In this document: in pieces, positions 33,366 to 42,593 of the stretch | How the letters are laid out: each line of letters begins with the position of its first letter | Numbering within the stretch: the stretch's first letter is position 1 | IMG/VR virus record: IMGVR_UViG_3300025168_000136 | Coordinates: 1 to 48,981 of that record | Length of the DNA: 48,981 nt | From: a virus | Strand: one strand, 5' to 3' | Translations under genes and position numbers: made by a program | The notes under the pieces: generated by a model | The model's database searches: none | What the model saw: only the letters and a program-made list of their open reading frames with translations | Told to the model about the DNA's origin: nothing

Positions 33366-35085
33366 CGTAACGCCAGAAAATATCCTACCCAAACCAAAGC
33401 CCGCTGACCTAGCGGGTGATTCCCTGTCTCCCGACGAAATTGACCTCCTACTTAAAAACATCAACAGCTACTCTAAAGCGGAAGCTACAGAGATACTGGA
33501 GAACTTAGAGGCTCTGGAAGAACGGAACACGATAGATGGGGCGTACAATGACTTGATTGCTTTCTGTTGCTACATGCAAGAGGACTACATTGTTGGGAAA
33601 CACCACAGGATACTAGCCGATCTTTTTATGGAGTTGGAAGGTGGACTAACTGAGCACGAAGACGGTACGACAACAGGCAAGGATAGAGCGGCGGTGAACA
33701 TGCCGCCTCGTCATGGCAAGAGTATCCTAACGTCTTTGTACTACCCAGCGTGGTATTTAGGGCGTAACCCCACTAAAAAAGTAATGATGGTGTCGCACAC
33801 TACGGACTTGGCAGTAGATTTTGGTCGTAAAGTGCGTAACCTCATCTCCTCACCGAAATTCCAGAAGATATTCCCGAACGTAGGGCTGTCTAGCGACAGT
33901 AAGTCGGCAGGCCGGTGGAACACAAGCGCGGGCGGCGAGTACTACGCCTGTGGTATAGGCTCCTCGATTGCAGGCCGTGGTGCGGATTTGCTCATTATTG
34001 ACGATCCCCACTCGGAGCAAGACGTAATTAACGGTAATTTCGGAGTATTTGAAAAAGCCTACGAGTGGTTTACCTACGGAGCGCGTACTCGACTCATGCC
34101 GAAGGGAAGGGTAGCGGTAGTCCAGACAAGATGGCATATGGATGACCTGACGGGACGGCTAGTCCGAGACATGGCGACCAACGACGAGGCTGATACATAC
34201 CACGTTGTTGAATTTCCTGCTGTGTTTGAAATACCAGAAGACTATTACGTAACTGTAGAAGAACAGGCTGATGAGGATGGGTTCATGCAGCCTGTCGAGA
34301 TTGAAGTATCCCCAGATAGCCCGATACCGATAAGTGCGCTGAAGAAATCAAGGGTAAAGGAGAAACCGCTCTGGCCTGAGTTCTTTACCTTAGCCGCACT
34401 CCACCGAACCAAAGCTTCAATGCCCCTGTTCCAGTGGAATTCCCAGTACCAGCAGCACCCCACTGCAGAAGAAGCTGCTATTATTAAGCGAGAGTACTGG
34501 CGGGAATGGCAGGAGGAGGAACCCCCTACGTGTGAGTACGTTATTGTTACTTTAGATGCTGCAGCGGAGAAAAATAACCGCGCTGACTATACGGGCATCA
34601 CACGCTGGGGGGTGTTTATGAACGAGGAAGAGGAGGCGTATAACATCATCTTATTAGATGTTATACAGGAGCGCTTAGAATTCCCTGAGCTTAAAAAGCG
34701 GGCGAAAGAGATTTATGCTGACGAGCAGCCGGATGCGTTTATCGTAGAGAAAAAAAGTAATGGTACACCCCTATACCAAGAAATGCGTAGAATGGGAATT
34801 CCGGTCACCGACTACACTCCCCACAGAGGCTCAGGGGACAAAATAGCGAGATTGAACTCTGTAGCAGATATAGTATTATCCGGTATTTGCTGGGTTCCCC
34901 GAACGCGGTGGGCTGAGGTGCTAGTGGATGAAGTGGCTGCGTTTCCGTTCGGGAGCAACGATGACCTTGTTGACTGTACCATCATGGCCCTTATGCGGTT
35001 TAGGCAGGGAGGCTTTATTCGCTTACCTTCGGACGAAGCAGAAGAGCAACGATACTTTAAGCGTAGAACTGGCGGCTACTACTAA
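33349..35085 (+). CDS. terL: Terminase large subunit (packaging ATPase/nuclease)
   Basis: 578 residues from ATG 33349; an upstream TTG or ATG is possible. Walker A MPPRHGKS (118-125, K124), Walker B LLIIDDPHSE with D218/D219. C-terminal RNase-H-like nuclease: VTLDAAAEK with D403, FIVEKKSNG, and D538/D539 in GSNDDLVD. All expected acidic residues are present. It pumps DNA into the prohead and cuts it. Followed with a TAATG overlap by a small cysteine-rich gene. Confidence 0.95.
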   Translation: MKAQADVTPENILPKPKPADLAGDSLSPDEIDLLLKNINSYSKAEATEILENLEALEERNTIDGAYNDLIAFCCYMQEDYIVGKHHRILADLFMELEGGLTEHEDGTTTGKDRAAVNMPPRHGKSILTSLYYPAWYLGRNPTKKVMMVSHTTDLAVDFGRKVRNLISSPKFQKIFPNVGLSSDSKSAGRWNTSAGGEYYACGIGSSIAGRGADLLIIDDPHSEQDVINGNFGVFEKAYEWFTYGARTRLMPKGRVAVVQTRWHMDDLTGRLVRDMATNDEADTYHVVEFPAVFEIPEDYYVTVEEQADEDGFMQPVEIEVSPDSPIPISALKKSRVKEKPLWPEFFTLAALHRTKASMPLFQWNSQYQQHPTAEEAAIIKREYWREWQEEEPPTCEYVIVTLDAAAEKNNRADYTGITRWGVFMNEEEEAYNIILLDVIQERLEFPELKKRAKEIYADEQPDAFIVEKKSNGTPLYQEMRRMGIPVTDYTPHRGSGDKIARLNSVADIVLSGICWVPRTRWAEVLVDEVAAFPFGSNDDLVDCTIMALMRFRQGGFIRLPSDEAEEQRYFKRRTGGYY

Positions 35086-35267
35086 TGGATATAAAGCTTA
35101 GTGAACGGCAGGCAGCGGTCGCTAAGCGTCAAAGTATATGTGCGGAGTGCCCTGAACTAATAAAGAAAATACAAATATGCAAACAATGCGGTTGCTTTAT
35201 GCCTGCTAAAGTCTGGCTAATAGATGCGTGGTGCCCACTACAAAAATGGGGCAAAGAAGAATTATAG
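35085..35267 (+). CDS. Small cysteine-rich (zinc-binding) protein, 60 aa
   Basis: Cysteines in CAECPEL, then CKQCGCF, then WCPLQKW form a compact metal-binding fold. From memory, similar proteins sit beside terminase or structural genes in cyanophages. TAATG overlap with terL, so translation is coupled. It may be a packaging accessory or a small regulator. Confidence 0.75.
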   Translation: MDIKLSERQAAVAKRQSICAECPELIKKIQICKQCGCFMPAKVWLIDAWCPLQKWGKEEL

Positions 35268-35283
35268 TTGGCGGATACTACTA

Positions 35284-36123
35284 ATGGCAGAGAAAACCAG
35301 ATACCAAACATGGCTTGACAGCCTAACGCCCAAGGAAGAAGCAGAGCGTAAAGCATTGATGGAGTTGAGTGACCAAGAGTATATGGCGGAGCTACAAAAC
35401 GACCTACCTCCAGAGCTTAGGTTTGGCGGGGAGTTTGGTGGGATAAGTGCGTTGGGTTACGGCGACGGTGGAGACGACCGTGCTCAGATACGCAGCTACA
35501 CTACGTCTAACGGGGGGCTGCCCTCAATATTAGGTTTATATTTACCGTCTGAGCGACGATTAGGTCAACTCACTAACAAACAAGCTAGAACAAATGCAAT
35601 AACTGAATCTGATATTGTTGATTACATAATTGGGCCACCAGACTACGAAGTGGAAAACACTACGGAAGGGCGAAGCAAAGGTATTTCGGTGTTTTCTCCC
35701 ACTGGTAAATTAGGCGCAGGCGGCAAGTACGGCTCTAAGGAGGGATACATGCCTGAATACGAACCCCTAACTAGACGGTACGAAGAACCGTTGCGGTATA
35801 CATACGCGCAAACCGTACAGCACGAATTACAGCACAGAGGGTTTGACCACCCCGCCTTTTTAGACTTTTTAGAAGAGACGGAGGAAACGGAAAACGGTCG
35901 ACCACTTAAAGCACGCGAGGAGCATAGGTTTATTGATGCTTCCCCAGATTTCGAGCGGAAACATAATGATCAGGAACTCTACCGTAAAATGCTATCTAGG
36001 TTTGAAGAGTGGTTAACGCCAGAAAAACAAGAGAAGTATGGTATTCGCGTGCCCGTTAAAGCATCAGTACCAACAAAAACGTCGGTACTAGATGACCTAA
36101 TTAACTTTATAAGAGGTCAGTAA
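35284..36123 (+). CDS. Putative metalloprotease-like protein (HELQH) beside portal
   Basis: 279 residues from ATG 35284; the longer frame adds an implausible basic leader that overlaps the previous gene. TVQHELQHRGFDHP gives H180-E181-x-x-H184, a zincin-type motif; a downstream EEHRF could supply the third ligand. The N-terminal half is unrecognised. Position between terminase and portal fits a head-maturation or virion protease, but the usual serine prohead protease fold is not seen, so activity is inferred. Confidence 0.7.
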   Translation: MAEKTRYQTWLDSLTPKEEAERKALMELSDQEYMAELQNDLPPELRFGGEFGGISALGYGDGGDDRAQIRSYTTSNGGLPSILGLYLPSERRLGQLTNKQARTNAITESDIVDYIIGPPDYEVENTTEGRSKGISVFSPTGKLGAGGKYGSKEGYMPEYEPLTRRYEEPLRYTYAQTVQHELQHRGFDHPAFLDFLEETEETENGRPLKAREEHRFIDASPDFERKHNDQELYRKMLSRFEEWLTPEKQEKYGIRVPVKASVPTKTSVLDDLINFIRGQ

Positions 36124-36124
36124 G

Positions 36125-38614
36125 ATGGCTATTGAGAAAGGTTTATACGACTTGCCAGAAGGCATCGAGGACATGGAAGAAGGCGAAGCCATGATAGCTA
36201 TAGATGTCATGTCTGACGAGGGTGTTGAAGTAGTGCTGGAAGACGGCAGTGTTGAGATTACTTTCGGGGAAGAATCGGGAGACTTAGACGACGCGCCGTT
36301 CGATGCCAACCTTGCTGAGTACCTCGATGACCAAGCACTTACTAAGCTGGCTAACGATCTCATTAGCGCAGTTGATTCTGATGTTAACTCACGTAAAGAC
36401 TGGGCAGATACTTTTGTTAAAGGACTAGAAACCATTGGCATGAAAATGGAGCAACGCTCTAGTCCGTGGGAAGACGCGTGTGGTGTTTACAGTACAGTTT
36501 TGGCCGAAGCGGCCATCCGCTTCCAAGCTGAAGCCATGAGCGAGACGTTCCCTGCTTCGGGGCCAGTACAAACTAAGATTCTGGGTGAGATTACTCAAGA
36601 CAAAGAAGACGCTGCCTTACGTGTTAAGACAGATATGAATTACGAGCTGACTGAGGTAATGACGGAGTACCGTCCTGAGCATGAAAGGATGCTGTACAGC
36701 CTAGGTTTAGCCGGTTCAGCCTTCAAAAAAGTGTACTACGACCCTAATCTAGGCCGTCAAGTAGCTATATACATCCCTGCTGAGGACGTAATTGTCCCCT
36801 ACGGAGCCTCTAACATAGAGCAAGCCGAGCGGGTTACGCACGTTATGCGTAAAACTAAGAACGAATTGGTCAAATTACAGGCCGTAGGGTTCTATCTGGA
36901 CACTGATCTGGGCGATCCTGAGCCTTATCACAGCGATATTGAGGAGAAAAAGGCCGAAGAAGGTGGATTTTCTCTTAGTGATGATGAGCGCTACTGCTTG
37001 TACGAGATACATGCTGACCTAGTTATCGACGGATTGGGCGAAGAAGCCGAAGAAGGGCTAGAAATCGCGCAACCTTACGTGGTTACGATAGAACGCGGCA
37101 CTAATACAGTGTTAAGTATTCGCCGTAACTGGAACCCTGACGATGGATTGACGCTTAAACGTCAACATTTTGTCCATTACGTGTACGTACCGGGGTTTGG
37201 GTTCTATGGTCTTGGTTTAATTCACATTATTGGGGGCTACGCTAAGGCAGGAACGTCTCTAATTCGCCAATTAGTTGACGCAGGTACGCTTTCTAACCTA
37301 CCGGGAGGCTTAAAGTCTCGTGGATTGCGGGTTAAGGGTGACGATACGCCTATCGGGCCGGGTGAATTCCGTGATGTGGACGTACCTAGTGGGTCAATAC
37401 GGGACAATATCCTACCATTACCCTATAAAGAGCCTAGCCAGACGTTATTGGCACTATTAAACAAGATTACTGAGGAAGGTCGCCGTTTAGGTGCCATATC
37501 CGACATGAATATCTCTGACATGAGCGCAAATGCGCCTGTTGGAACCACTCTTGCGCTATTAGAGCGTACTCTCAAGCCTATGGCTGCGGTGCAATCCCGT
37601 GTCCATTACGCAATGAAACAGGAATTTAAACTCCTACGGAAGATCATTGCTGAGTATGCACCGATAGACTATATGTATGTGCCTGACCGTGGCGAGCCTA
37701 GAGCTAGACAAGCTGACTATGCCACGGTGGAAGTGATTCCCGTCAGTGATCCTAATAGCAGTACGATGGCACAGCGCGTTGTGCAGTATCAGACTGTTAT
37801 GCAGATGGCGCAGGCCGCTCCTCAAATCTACGACTTACCTCAGCTTCATCGCCAGATGATCGAAGTCTTAGGGGTTAAGAACGCAGACAAGCTAGTACCA
37901 ACAGATGATGATATGCACCCGCTTGACCCAGTAAGCGAGAATATGGACGCCCTAGTAGGCAACCCGATCAAAGCGTTTATGTACCAAGATCACCAAGCGC
38001 ATATCGCTACACACCAAGCGTTTATGCAAGACCCAATGATTGCTCAAACTATTGGGCAAAACCCTCTAGCAAATCAAATTATGGGAGAGCTGCAATCGCA
38101 CATAGCTGAGCACACTGCGTTTATGTACCGCCGTCAAATCGAAGAAACACTAGGTGCGCCTCTGCCTCCTCCGAACGAAGAAATGCCGCGAGAACTTGAA
38201 ACACAGATTGCACAGCTTCAGTCGAAGGCAGCTATTCAGCTTACGCAGCAGCATCAACAACAACAGGCGCAGCAGGAAGCACAGCAAAAGGCACAAGACC
38301 CGATCATTCAAATGCAACAAGCGGAACTGCAAATCAAACAGGCTGAACAGCAGCGGAAAGCCCAGAAAGATCAAGCAGATACGCAGCTTGATGTTGCAAG
38401 ACTACAGCTTGATGCAGAAAAAGCCCAAACTACCGCGTCCCTTGAAGCAAACCGCATAGCCTCGCAGAACGACCAAGCGCAGGCGAAGAATGACTTAGGT
38501 GAAGCCAAGGCAATGATGGACGCTGCAAAAATACGGATAGAGAACGACCGTACTGAAGCCGAAGCACAACGGGACAGAGATGAAGCTGCCCGCAATAACC
38601 GAGAGGATAGATAA
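36125..38614 (+). CDS. Portal protein
   Basis: 829 residues. Acidic N-terminus (about 1-70), then a portal-like core with RKDWADTFVKGLETIGMKM, SSPWEDACGVYSTVLAEAA and the hydrophobic stem region FVHYVYVPGFGFYGLGLIH. The C-terminal 140 residues form a Gln-rich coiled coil (QQHQQQQAQQEAQQKAQ). Length and order (terL, portal, scaffold, capsid) match the dodecameric head-tail connector through which DNA passes. It starts two bases after the previous stop. Confidence 0.9.
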   Translation: MAIEKGLYDLPEGIEDMEEGEAMIAIDVMSDEGVEVVLEDGSVEITFGEESGDLDDAPFDANLAEYLDDQALTKLANDLISAVDSDVNSRKDWADTFVKGLETIGMKMEQRSSPWEDACGVYSTVLAEAAIRFQAEAMSETFPASGPVQTKILGEITQDKEDAALRVKTDMNYELTEVMTEYRPEHERMLYSLGLAGSAFKKVYYDPNLGRQVAIYIPAEDVIVPYGASNIEQAERVTHVMRKTKNELVKLQAVGFYLDTDLGDPEPYHSDIEEKKAEEGGFSLSDDERYCLYEIHADLVIDGLGEEAEEGLEIAQPYVVTIERGTNTVLSIRRNWNPDDGLTLKRQHFVHYVYVPGFGFYGLGLIHIIGGYAKAGTSLIRQLVDAGTLSNLPGGLKSRGLRVKGDDTPIGPGEFRDVDVPSGSIRDNILPLPYKEPSQTLLALLNKITEEGRRLGAISDMNISDMSANAPVGTTLALLERTLKPMAAVQSRVHYAMKQEFKLLRKIIAEYAPIDYMYVPDRGEPRARQADYATVEVIPVSDPNSSTMAQRVVQYQTVMQMAQAAPQIYDLPQLHRQMIEVLGVKNADKLVPTDDDMHPLDPVSENMDALVGNPIKAFMYQDHQAHIATHQAFMQDPMIAQTIGQNPLANQIMGELQSHIAEHTAFMYRRQIEETLGAPLPPPNEEMPRELETQIAQLQSKAAIQLTQQHQQQQAQQEAQQKAQDPIIQMQQAELQIKQAEQQRKAQKDQADTQLDVARLQLDAEKAQTTASLEANRIASQNDQAQAKNDLGEAKAMMDAAKIRIENDRTEAEAQRDRDEAARNNREDR

Positions 38615-38615
38615 T

Positions 38616-38780
38616 ATGGAAGGTGTTGATCATTTCAAAAAAAACGGAACCTTGTTTAAAGGCAATACACACAAGATGCCTGATGGCTCTTTGCACAGTG
38701 GGAAAACTCATACTAAAAGTAGTGTGAAGTTATTTCACTTAAAAGACTTGTCTGCTACGGCAAGAAAGAAAGCTAAGTAA
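38616..38780 (+). CDS. Small unknown head-region protein, 54 aa
   Basis: The ATG at 38616 has GAGAGGA about eight bases upstream; the longer frame overlaps portal too far. Sequence MEGVDHFKKNGTLFKGNTHK ... SVKLFHLKDLSATARKKAK; basic and short. Possibly a portal or connector accessory by position. Confidence 0.7.
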   Translation: MEGVDHFKKNGTLFKGNTHKMPDGSLHSGKTHTKSSVKLFHLKDLSATARKKAK

Positions 38781-38793
38781 GAGGTAGTAAGTA

Positions 38794-38991
38794 ATGACTA
38801 CAACCGTCTTTGACGTGCTGAATTTAAAACTTACAGAGCTTAAAGGCTCTAGCGAAGAATTCTTGAACTCAGGTGGGGCTAAAGACTTTGCCGAGTATAA
38901 GGAGGTGTGCGGTGTGATTCGAGGTCTAAACGCTGCATTAAGAGAAGTAGGCGACCTTTCGCGTAACTATATGGAAGATGACGATGACTGA
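38794..38991 (+). CDS. Small unknown protein, 65 aa
   Basis: MTTTVFDVLNLKLTELKGSS, helical throughout with an acidic end (NYMEDDDD). It overlaps the GroES-like gene by 14 bases. Likely a head-assembly accessory from its position; no family recognised. Confidence 0.7.
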   Translation: MTTTVFDVLNLKLTELKGSSEEFLNSGGAKDFAEYKEVCGVIRGLNAALREVGDLSRNYMEDDDD

Positions 38992-39442
38992 AACAGTAAC
39001 AGTAAGTGGAGTAACGGCGGAAGCGTCAGTATCTCCGGCTATGACTGCACTAGAAGAAAGACGTAACGAACGGATAGCTAAAGAGGAAGTTCAGGATGAA
39101 ATAGCGGAAGCTCAGATTCCACGCCCTGTAGGCTATCGAGTGCTAGTTGCATTGCCCAACGTAGAGGAAACTTTTGAGGGCAGCGGCCTTCTTAAAGCGC
39201 AAACTACACGTCGTGAGGAACAAGTGCTCTCTAATGTAGGAACCGTACTTGATATGGGCGACCAAGCCTATGCAGACAAAGAACGGTTTCCTACTGGTCC
39301 TTGGTGTGAAGTGGGTGACTACGTAATGTTTAGAGCAAACACTGGCACTAGAATTAAATTGGGTAGGCAAGAATATCGCCTAATGAATGACGATTCCATT
39401 GAAGCTGTCGTCGCTGATCCGCGTGCTATCACGCGTGCGTAA
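38978..39442 (+). CDS. GroES-like co-chaperonin
   Basis: 154 residues. After a charged N-terminal extension (about 45 residues), the segment from IPRPVGYRVLVALPNVEETF through SGLLKAQTTRREEQVLSNVGTVLDMGD and GDYVMFRANTGTRIKLG has the layout of a Cpn10 barrel: a mobile-loop position, G-x-V-x-x-M-G turns, and a V-G-D-Y-V strand. Phage co-chaperonins such as T4 gp31 replace host GroES to fold the capsid protein. It sits between portal and scaffold, ahead of capsid, which fits. GroEL is not encoded here. Confidence 0.8.
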   Translation: MTMTETVTVSGVTAEASVSPAMTALEERRNERIAKEEVQDEIAEAQIPRPVGYRVLVALPNVEETFEGSGLLKAQTTRREEQVLSNVGTVLDMGDQAYADKERFPTGPWCEVGDYVMFRANTGTRIKLGRQEYRLMNDDSIEAVVADPRAITRA

Positions 39443-39452
39443 GGAGTAAGGT

Positions 39453-40466
39453 ATGGCTATGCAACAAGTAGAGTATGAGTTCCCTGACTCAGATTCAAAA
39501 TCTACGGCGGTAACGGTAGATGTAGAAGAAAAAGAGGATAATAGTCTTGAGGTAGAAGAAGCTGTAGGTCGAGAAGACATGAAAGTTCCAGCTAAGGAAC
39601 TCAAGTCGGAAGAGATAGAGATAGAGATAGAAGACGATACCCCTGTAGCAGATCGAGGACGCAAGCCTTCTAAGCCTCCAGAAGAAGTGACCGATGAAGA
39701 GCTAGAAAACTACTCTGATAAAGTTAAGGGGCGTATTAAGCACCTTAGTAAAGGTTATCACGACGAGCGTAGAGTAAAAGAAGCTGCGCTAAGAGAACGT
39801 AACGAACTGGAAAGCTACGCTAAGCAGTTGGTTGCAGAGAATAACAAGCTCAAAGGTACTGTTGATAAGAATCAGGAGACGTTACTCAACCAAGCTAAAC
39901 ATACTGTAGCTGCGGAAATGGTGAACGCTAAGCGCCAGTATAAAGAAGCGTATGAGGAAGGTGACCCAGATGCGTTAATAGACGCGCAAGAAGCCCTTAC
40001 AACCGCTAAAATACGCGCAGATAAGGTAGCAAACTTTAAGCCTGCGCCTTTACAGCAGGAAGAGACTCCTGTACAAGTACCTCAACAACCTATTGAAACT
40101 CAAGAAGTTCGTGACGAACAAGCAGTATCTTGGGCGGAAGAAAATTCTTGGTTTGGAGCAGACGACGAAATGACGGCGTTTGCGCTAGGTTTAGACTCCA
40201 AACTTAAAAAAGAGGGAGTAGACCCTCAATCAAATACTTACTACGAGAAGATTAATGCTCGTATGCGACAAGTATTCCCGGATCAGTTTGATGAGGAACC
40301 GGAAAGCACTAAAAGAAAATCTAGCAATGTGGTTGCACCCGCTACGCGGAGCACGTCACCGAAGAAGGTGACACTTAACCAATCACAAGTTGCTATTGCA
40401 AAAAGACTTGGTATTTCACTGGAAGACTACGCCAAACAGGCTGCTGAATTAATGAGGAACAAATAA
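39453..40466 (+). CDS. Scaffolding protein
   Basis: 337 residues with AAGGAG upstream. Acidic, Glu-rich N-terminal half (ELKSEEIEIEIEDDTP), long central coiled coil (RVKEAALRERNELESYAKQL), and a basic C-terminal segment (KKVTLNQSQVAIAKRLGI) that could bind capsid. Charge, helicity and place just before the capsid genes are characteristic of internal scaffolds. Confidence 0.8.
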   Translation: MAMQQVEYEFPDSDSKSTAVTVDVEEKEDNSLEVEEAVGREDMKVPAKELKSEEIEIEIEDDTPVADRGRKPSKPPEEVTDEELENYSDKVKGRIKHLSKGYHDERRVKEAALRERNELESYAKQLVAENNKLKGTVDKNQETLLNQAKHTVAAEMVNAKRQYKEAYEEGDPDALIDAQEALTTAKIRADKVANFKPAPLQQEETPVQVPQQPIETQEVRDEQAVSWAEENSWFGADDEMTAFALGLDSKLKKEGVDPQSNTYYEKINARMRQVFPDQFDEEPESTKRKSSNVVAPATRSTSPKKVTLNQSQVAIAKRLGISLEDYAKQAAELMRNK

Positions 40467-40915
40467 TGGCTGATAACAAACTGAGCAGAGAACTAAATAC
40501 TCGTGAAAAAGATGTACGTAAGAAAGCGTGGGTGCGGCCAGAAACTTTGCCTAACCCTACGCCAGAAGACGGATATGTTTACCACTGGGTTCGTATTAGT
40601 ACTATGGGTCAGGCCGATACAGGCAATGTTTCCTCAAAATTAAGAGAAGGTTGGGAGCCAGTACGTGCAGATGCTCACCCTGAGATACTTCCTGATGAAG
40701 TGACCGATGGTCGTTTCAAGGATAATATCATTCAAGGTGGACTGATGTTGTGCAAAGCTCCTACTGAAATGGTGGACGAACGTAATGCCTATTATAACAA
40801 TCAGGCAGCTTCGCAAATCCACTCTGTTGACAACAGCCTTATGCGCGAAAACGACCCTCGTATGCCCCTATTTAACGATAGGAAGACGAAGGTGACATTC
40901 GGCAAAGGCAATTAA
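40466..40915 (+). CDS. Head-associated protein, 149 aa
   Basis: Starts one base inside the scaffold stop (TAATG). Contains GYVYHWVRISTMGQADTGNV, then GLMLCKAPTEMVDERNAYY. From memory, conserved between scaffold and capsid in uncultured phages, without a known role. A capsid accessory is inferred. Confidence 0.75.
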   Translation: MADNKLSRELNTREKDVRKKAWVRPETLPNPTPEDGYVYHWVRISTMGQADTGNVSSKLREGWEPVRADAHPEILPDEVTDGRFKDNIIQGGLMLCKAPTEMVDERNAYYNNQAASQIHSVDNSLMRENDPRMPLFNDRKTKVTFGKGN

Positions 40916-40931
40916 CTTTTAGGAGTTTAAA

Positions 40932-41519
40932 ATGGCTTATCCAACAGTCAACGCTCCCTACGGCTTTGAGCCAATCAACCGTATAGATGGTATGCCTTAT
41001 GCAGGTGCCACTCGCCTTATTCCTATTGCGAGCACCTACAATGTAGCTATCTATGCAGGCGATTTAGTTTCAGTCGTGGCGGCGGGTACAATCGAGAAGT
41101 TTACAGGCACCACTACTGGTTCCCCTGTAGGCGTTTTTATGGGCGTTCAGTACGTCAATTCACTGGACCAGTTCACACCGGCTCAGTACTACCCCGGCAC
41201 TAGCGTTTCACAAGCTTTTGCTATTGTAGTAGACGATCCAATGGCAGCCCTTAAAGTTGCTGTTACTACAAATGGAAGTGTTATGTCTTCTGCGGCACAA
41301 GCTGCGGTTGGCTCTAACATGTCTATTATACAGGGCGCTGGAGATGCTATTACAGGCAACTCTGGTATATCAGTACTAGCGGGTTCGGAGGCTAACACAG
41401 CCGGTTTACCTATCCGTGTTATAGCTACTGTTGCTGAAACTTCCACTGCTGCTGATACTTTTGTTGAGCTGATCGTTAAGATCAACTTGCATCAGTACAC
41501 CAACACAACCGGCGTATAG
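40932..41519 (+). CDS. Head protein (decoration-type), 195 aa
   Basis: Strong AGGAG upstream. MAYPTVNAPYGFEPINRIDG followed by Gly/Ala/Thr-rich beta sequence (GVFMGVQYVNSLDQFTPAQ), ending VKINLHQYTNTTGV. Placed between scaffold and major capsid, with the soluble, beta-rich composition of capsid decoration or spike proteins. Confidence 0.75.
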   Translation: MAYPTVNAPYGFEPINRIDGMPYAGATRLIPIASTYNVAIYAGDLVSVVAAGTIEKFTGTTTGSPVGVFMGVQYVNSLDQFTPAQYYPGTSVSQAFAIVVDDPMAALKVAVTTNGSVMSSAAQAAVGSNMSIIQGAGDAITGNSGISVLAGSEANTAGLPIRVIATVAETSTAADTFVELIVKINLHQYTNTTGV

Positions 41520-41530
41520 GAGACTAGCAA

Positions 41531-42439
41531 ATGGCTATTTCAAGAGCGCAACTCCTCAAGGAGCTATTACCGGGTCTAAACGCCCTATTTGGTCTCGAAT
41601 ACGCGAAGTATGGTGACGAAGCTGCTGAGATTTTCGAATCTGAGTCTTCTGATCGTTCGTTCGAGGAAGAAGTTAAGTTGTCAGGCTTTAGCGCCGCACC
41701 TGTTAAAGGTGAAGGTTCTGCTATCGAGTATGACAATGCACAAGAAGCGTGGACGGCTCGTTATACAAACGAGACTATCGCAATGGGTTTCTCTATTACT
41801 GAGGAAGCTATTGAAGATAACCTTTACGGCTCACTTTCTGCACGCTATACGAAGGCTCTTGCCCGCGCTATGGCTTACACTAAGCAAGTTAAAGGTGCCA
41901 CAATCTTAAACAACGCCTTTGCAGCAGGTACTACGTATGGTGACGGACAGACTCTCTGTTCAACTGCTCACCCTCTCGTATCTGGCGGCGTAAACTCTAA
42001 CCGTCCTACAATCGGCACAGATTTGAATGAGACTTCTTTAGAAGCCGCTATTATTCAGATCGCTGGTTGGACTGACGAGCGTGGTTTGTTAATCGCTTCT
42101 CAGCCTACTACTCTTGTTATCCCACCTGCGCTGCAATTCGTTGCTACTCGCTTGTTGGATACTGAGCTTCGTGTGGCTACAGCGGATAACGACATTAACG
42201 CTATCAAGTCTAACAGTGCAATTCCGGGCGGTTATACAGTTAATCATTATTTGACCGACGCTAACGCATGGTTCTTGATGACTGACGTACCTAACGGCCT
42301 GAAGCACTTTGTTCGTACTCCTATGCAAACTAGCATGGATGCAGACTTTGACACAGGCAACAGCCGCTATAAGGCTCGTGAAAGATACAGCTTCGGCGTA
42401 TCTGATCCACTGGGCATCTTCGGCTCACCCGGCGCTTAA
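41531..42439 (+). CDS. Major capsid protein
   Basis: 302 residues with GGAG upstream. An acidic N-terminal helix region (YAKYGDEAAEIFESESSDRS) precedes a beta-rich body with VKLSGFSAAPVKGEG, TARYTNETIAMGFSITEEA and the conserved-looking TLCSTAHPLVSGGVNSNRP, as in Mu gpT/HK97-fold capsids. It comes right after scaffold and decoration genes and is followed at once by a strong terminator. Identity as the main shell protein is well supported by context, less by motif. Confidence 0.85.
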   Translation: MAISRAQLLKELLPGLNALFGLEYAKYGDEAAEIFESESSDRSFEEEVKLSGFSAAPVKGEGSAIEYDNAQEAWTARYTNETIAMGFSITEEAIEDNLYGSLSARYTKALARAMAYTKQVKGATILNNAFAAGTTYGDGQTLCSTAHPLVSGGVNSNRPTIGTDLNETSLEAAIIQIAGWTDERGLLIASQPTTLVIPPALQFVATRLLDTELRVATADNDINAIKSNSAIPGGYTVNHYLTDANAWFLMTDVPNGLKHFVRTPMQTSMDADFDTGNSRYKARERYSFGVSDPLGIFGSPGA

Positions 42440-42460
42440 TAAGCAAAAGGTATTTAGATT

Positions 42461-42480
42461 GGGGGCTTCGGCCCCCTTTC
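42461..42480 (+). terminator. UUCG-tetraloop terminator after the capsid gene
   Basis: GGGGGC-TTCG-GCCCCC perfect stem, then TTTCTTTTGTC. One of the strongest classes of rho-independent terminator; it separates the capsid unit from the downstream virion genes. Confidence 0.9.
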
Positions 42481-42531
42481 TTTTGTCTTGAATTTAGTGC
42501 AACATTGAGGTGTATTTCCCCCTAGAGACTT

Positions 42532-42559
42532 AGCCCGCCCTAACCGACGGGCTTTTTTT
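42532..42559 (+). terminator. Second tandem terminator
   Basis: AGCCCG/CGGGCT stem with a 10-base loop, followed by TTTTTTT. A back-up to the terminator at 42461. Confidence 0.85.
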
Positions 42560-42561
42560 AT

Positions 42562-42590
42562 TTGTACGGTTTCTAAAAAAGTGGTATATA
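42562..42590 (+). promoter_or_regulatory. Promoter for the downstream virion operon
   Basis: TTGTAC, a 17-base spacer, TATATA, directly after the second terminator. Transcription would start near 42597, giving a leader of about 90 bases. Confidence 0.6.
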
Positions 42591-42593
42591 CTG

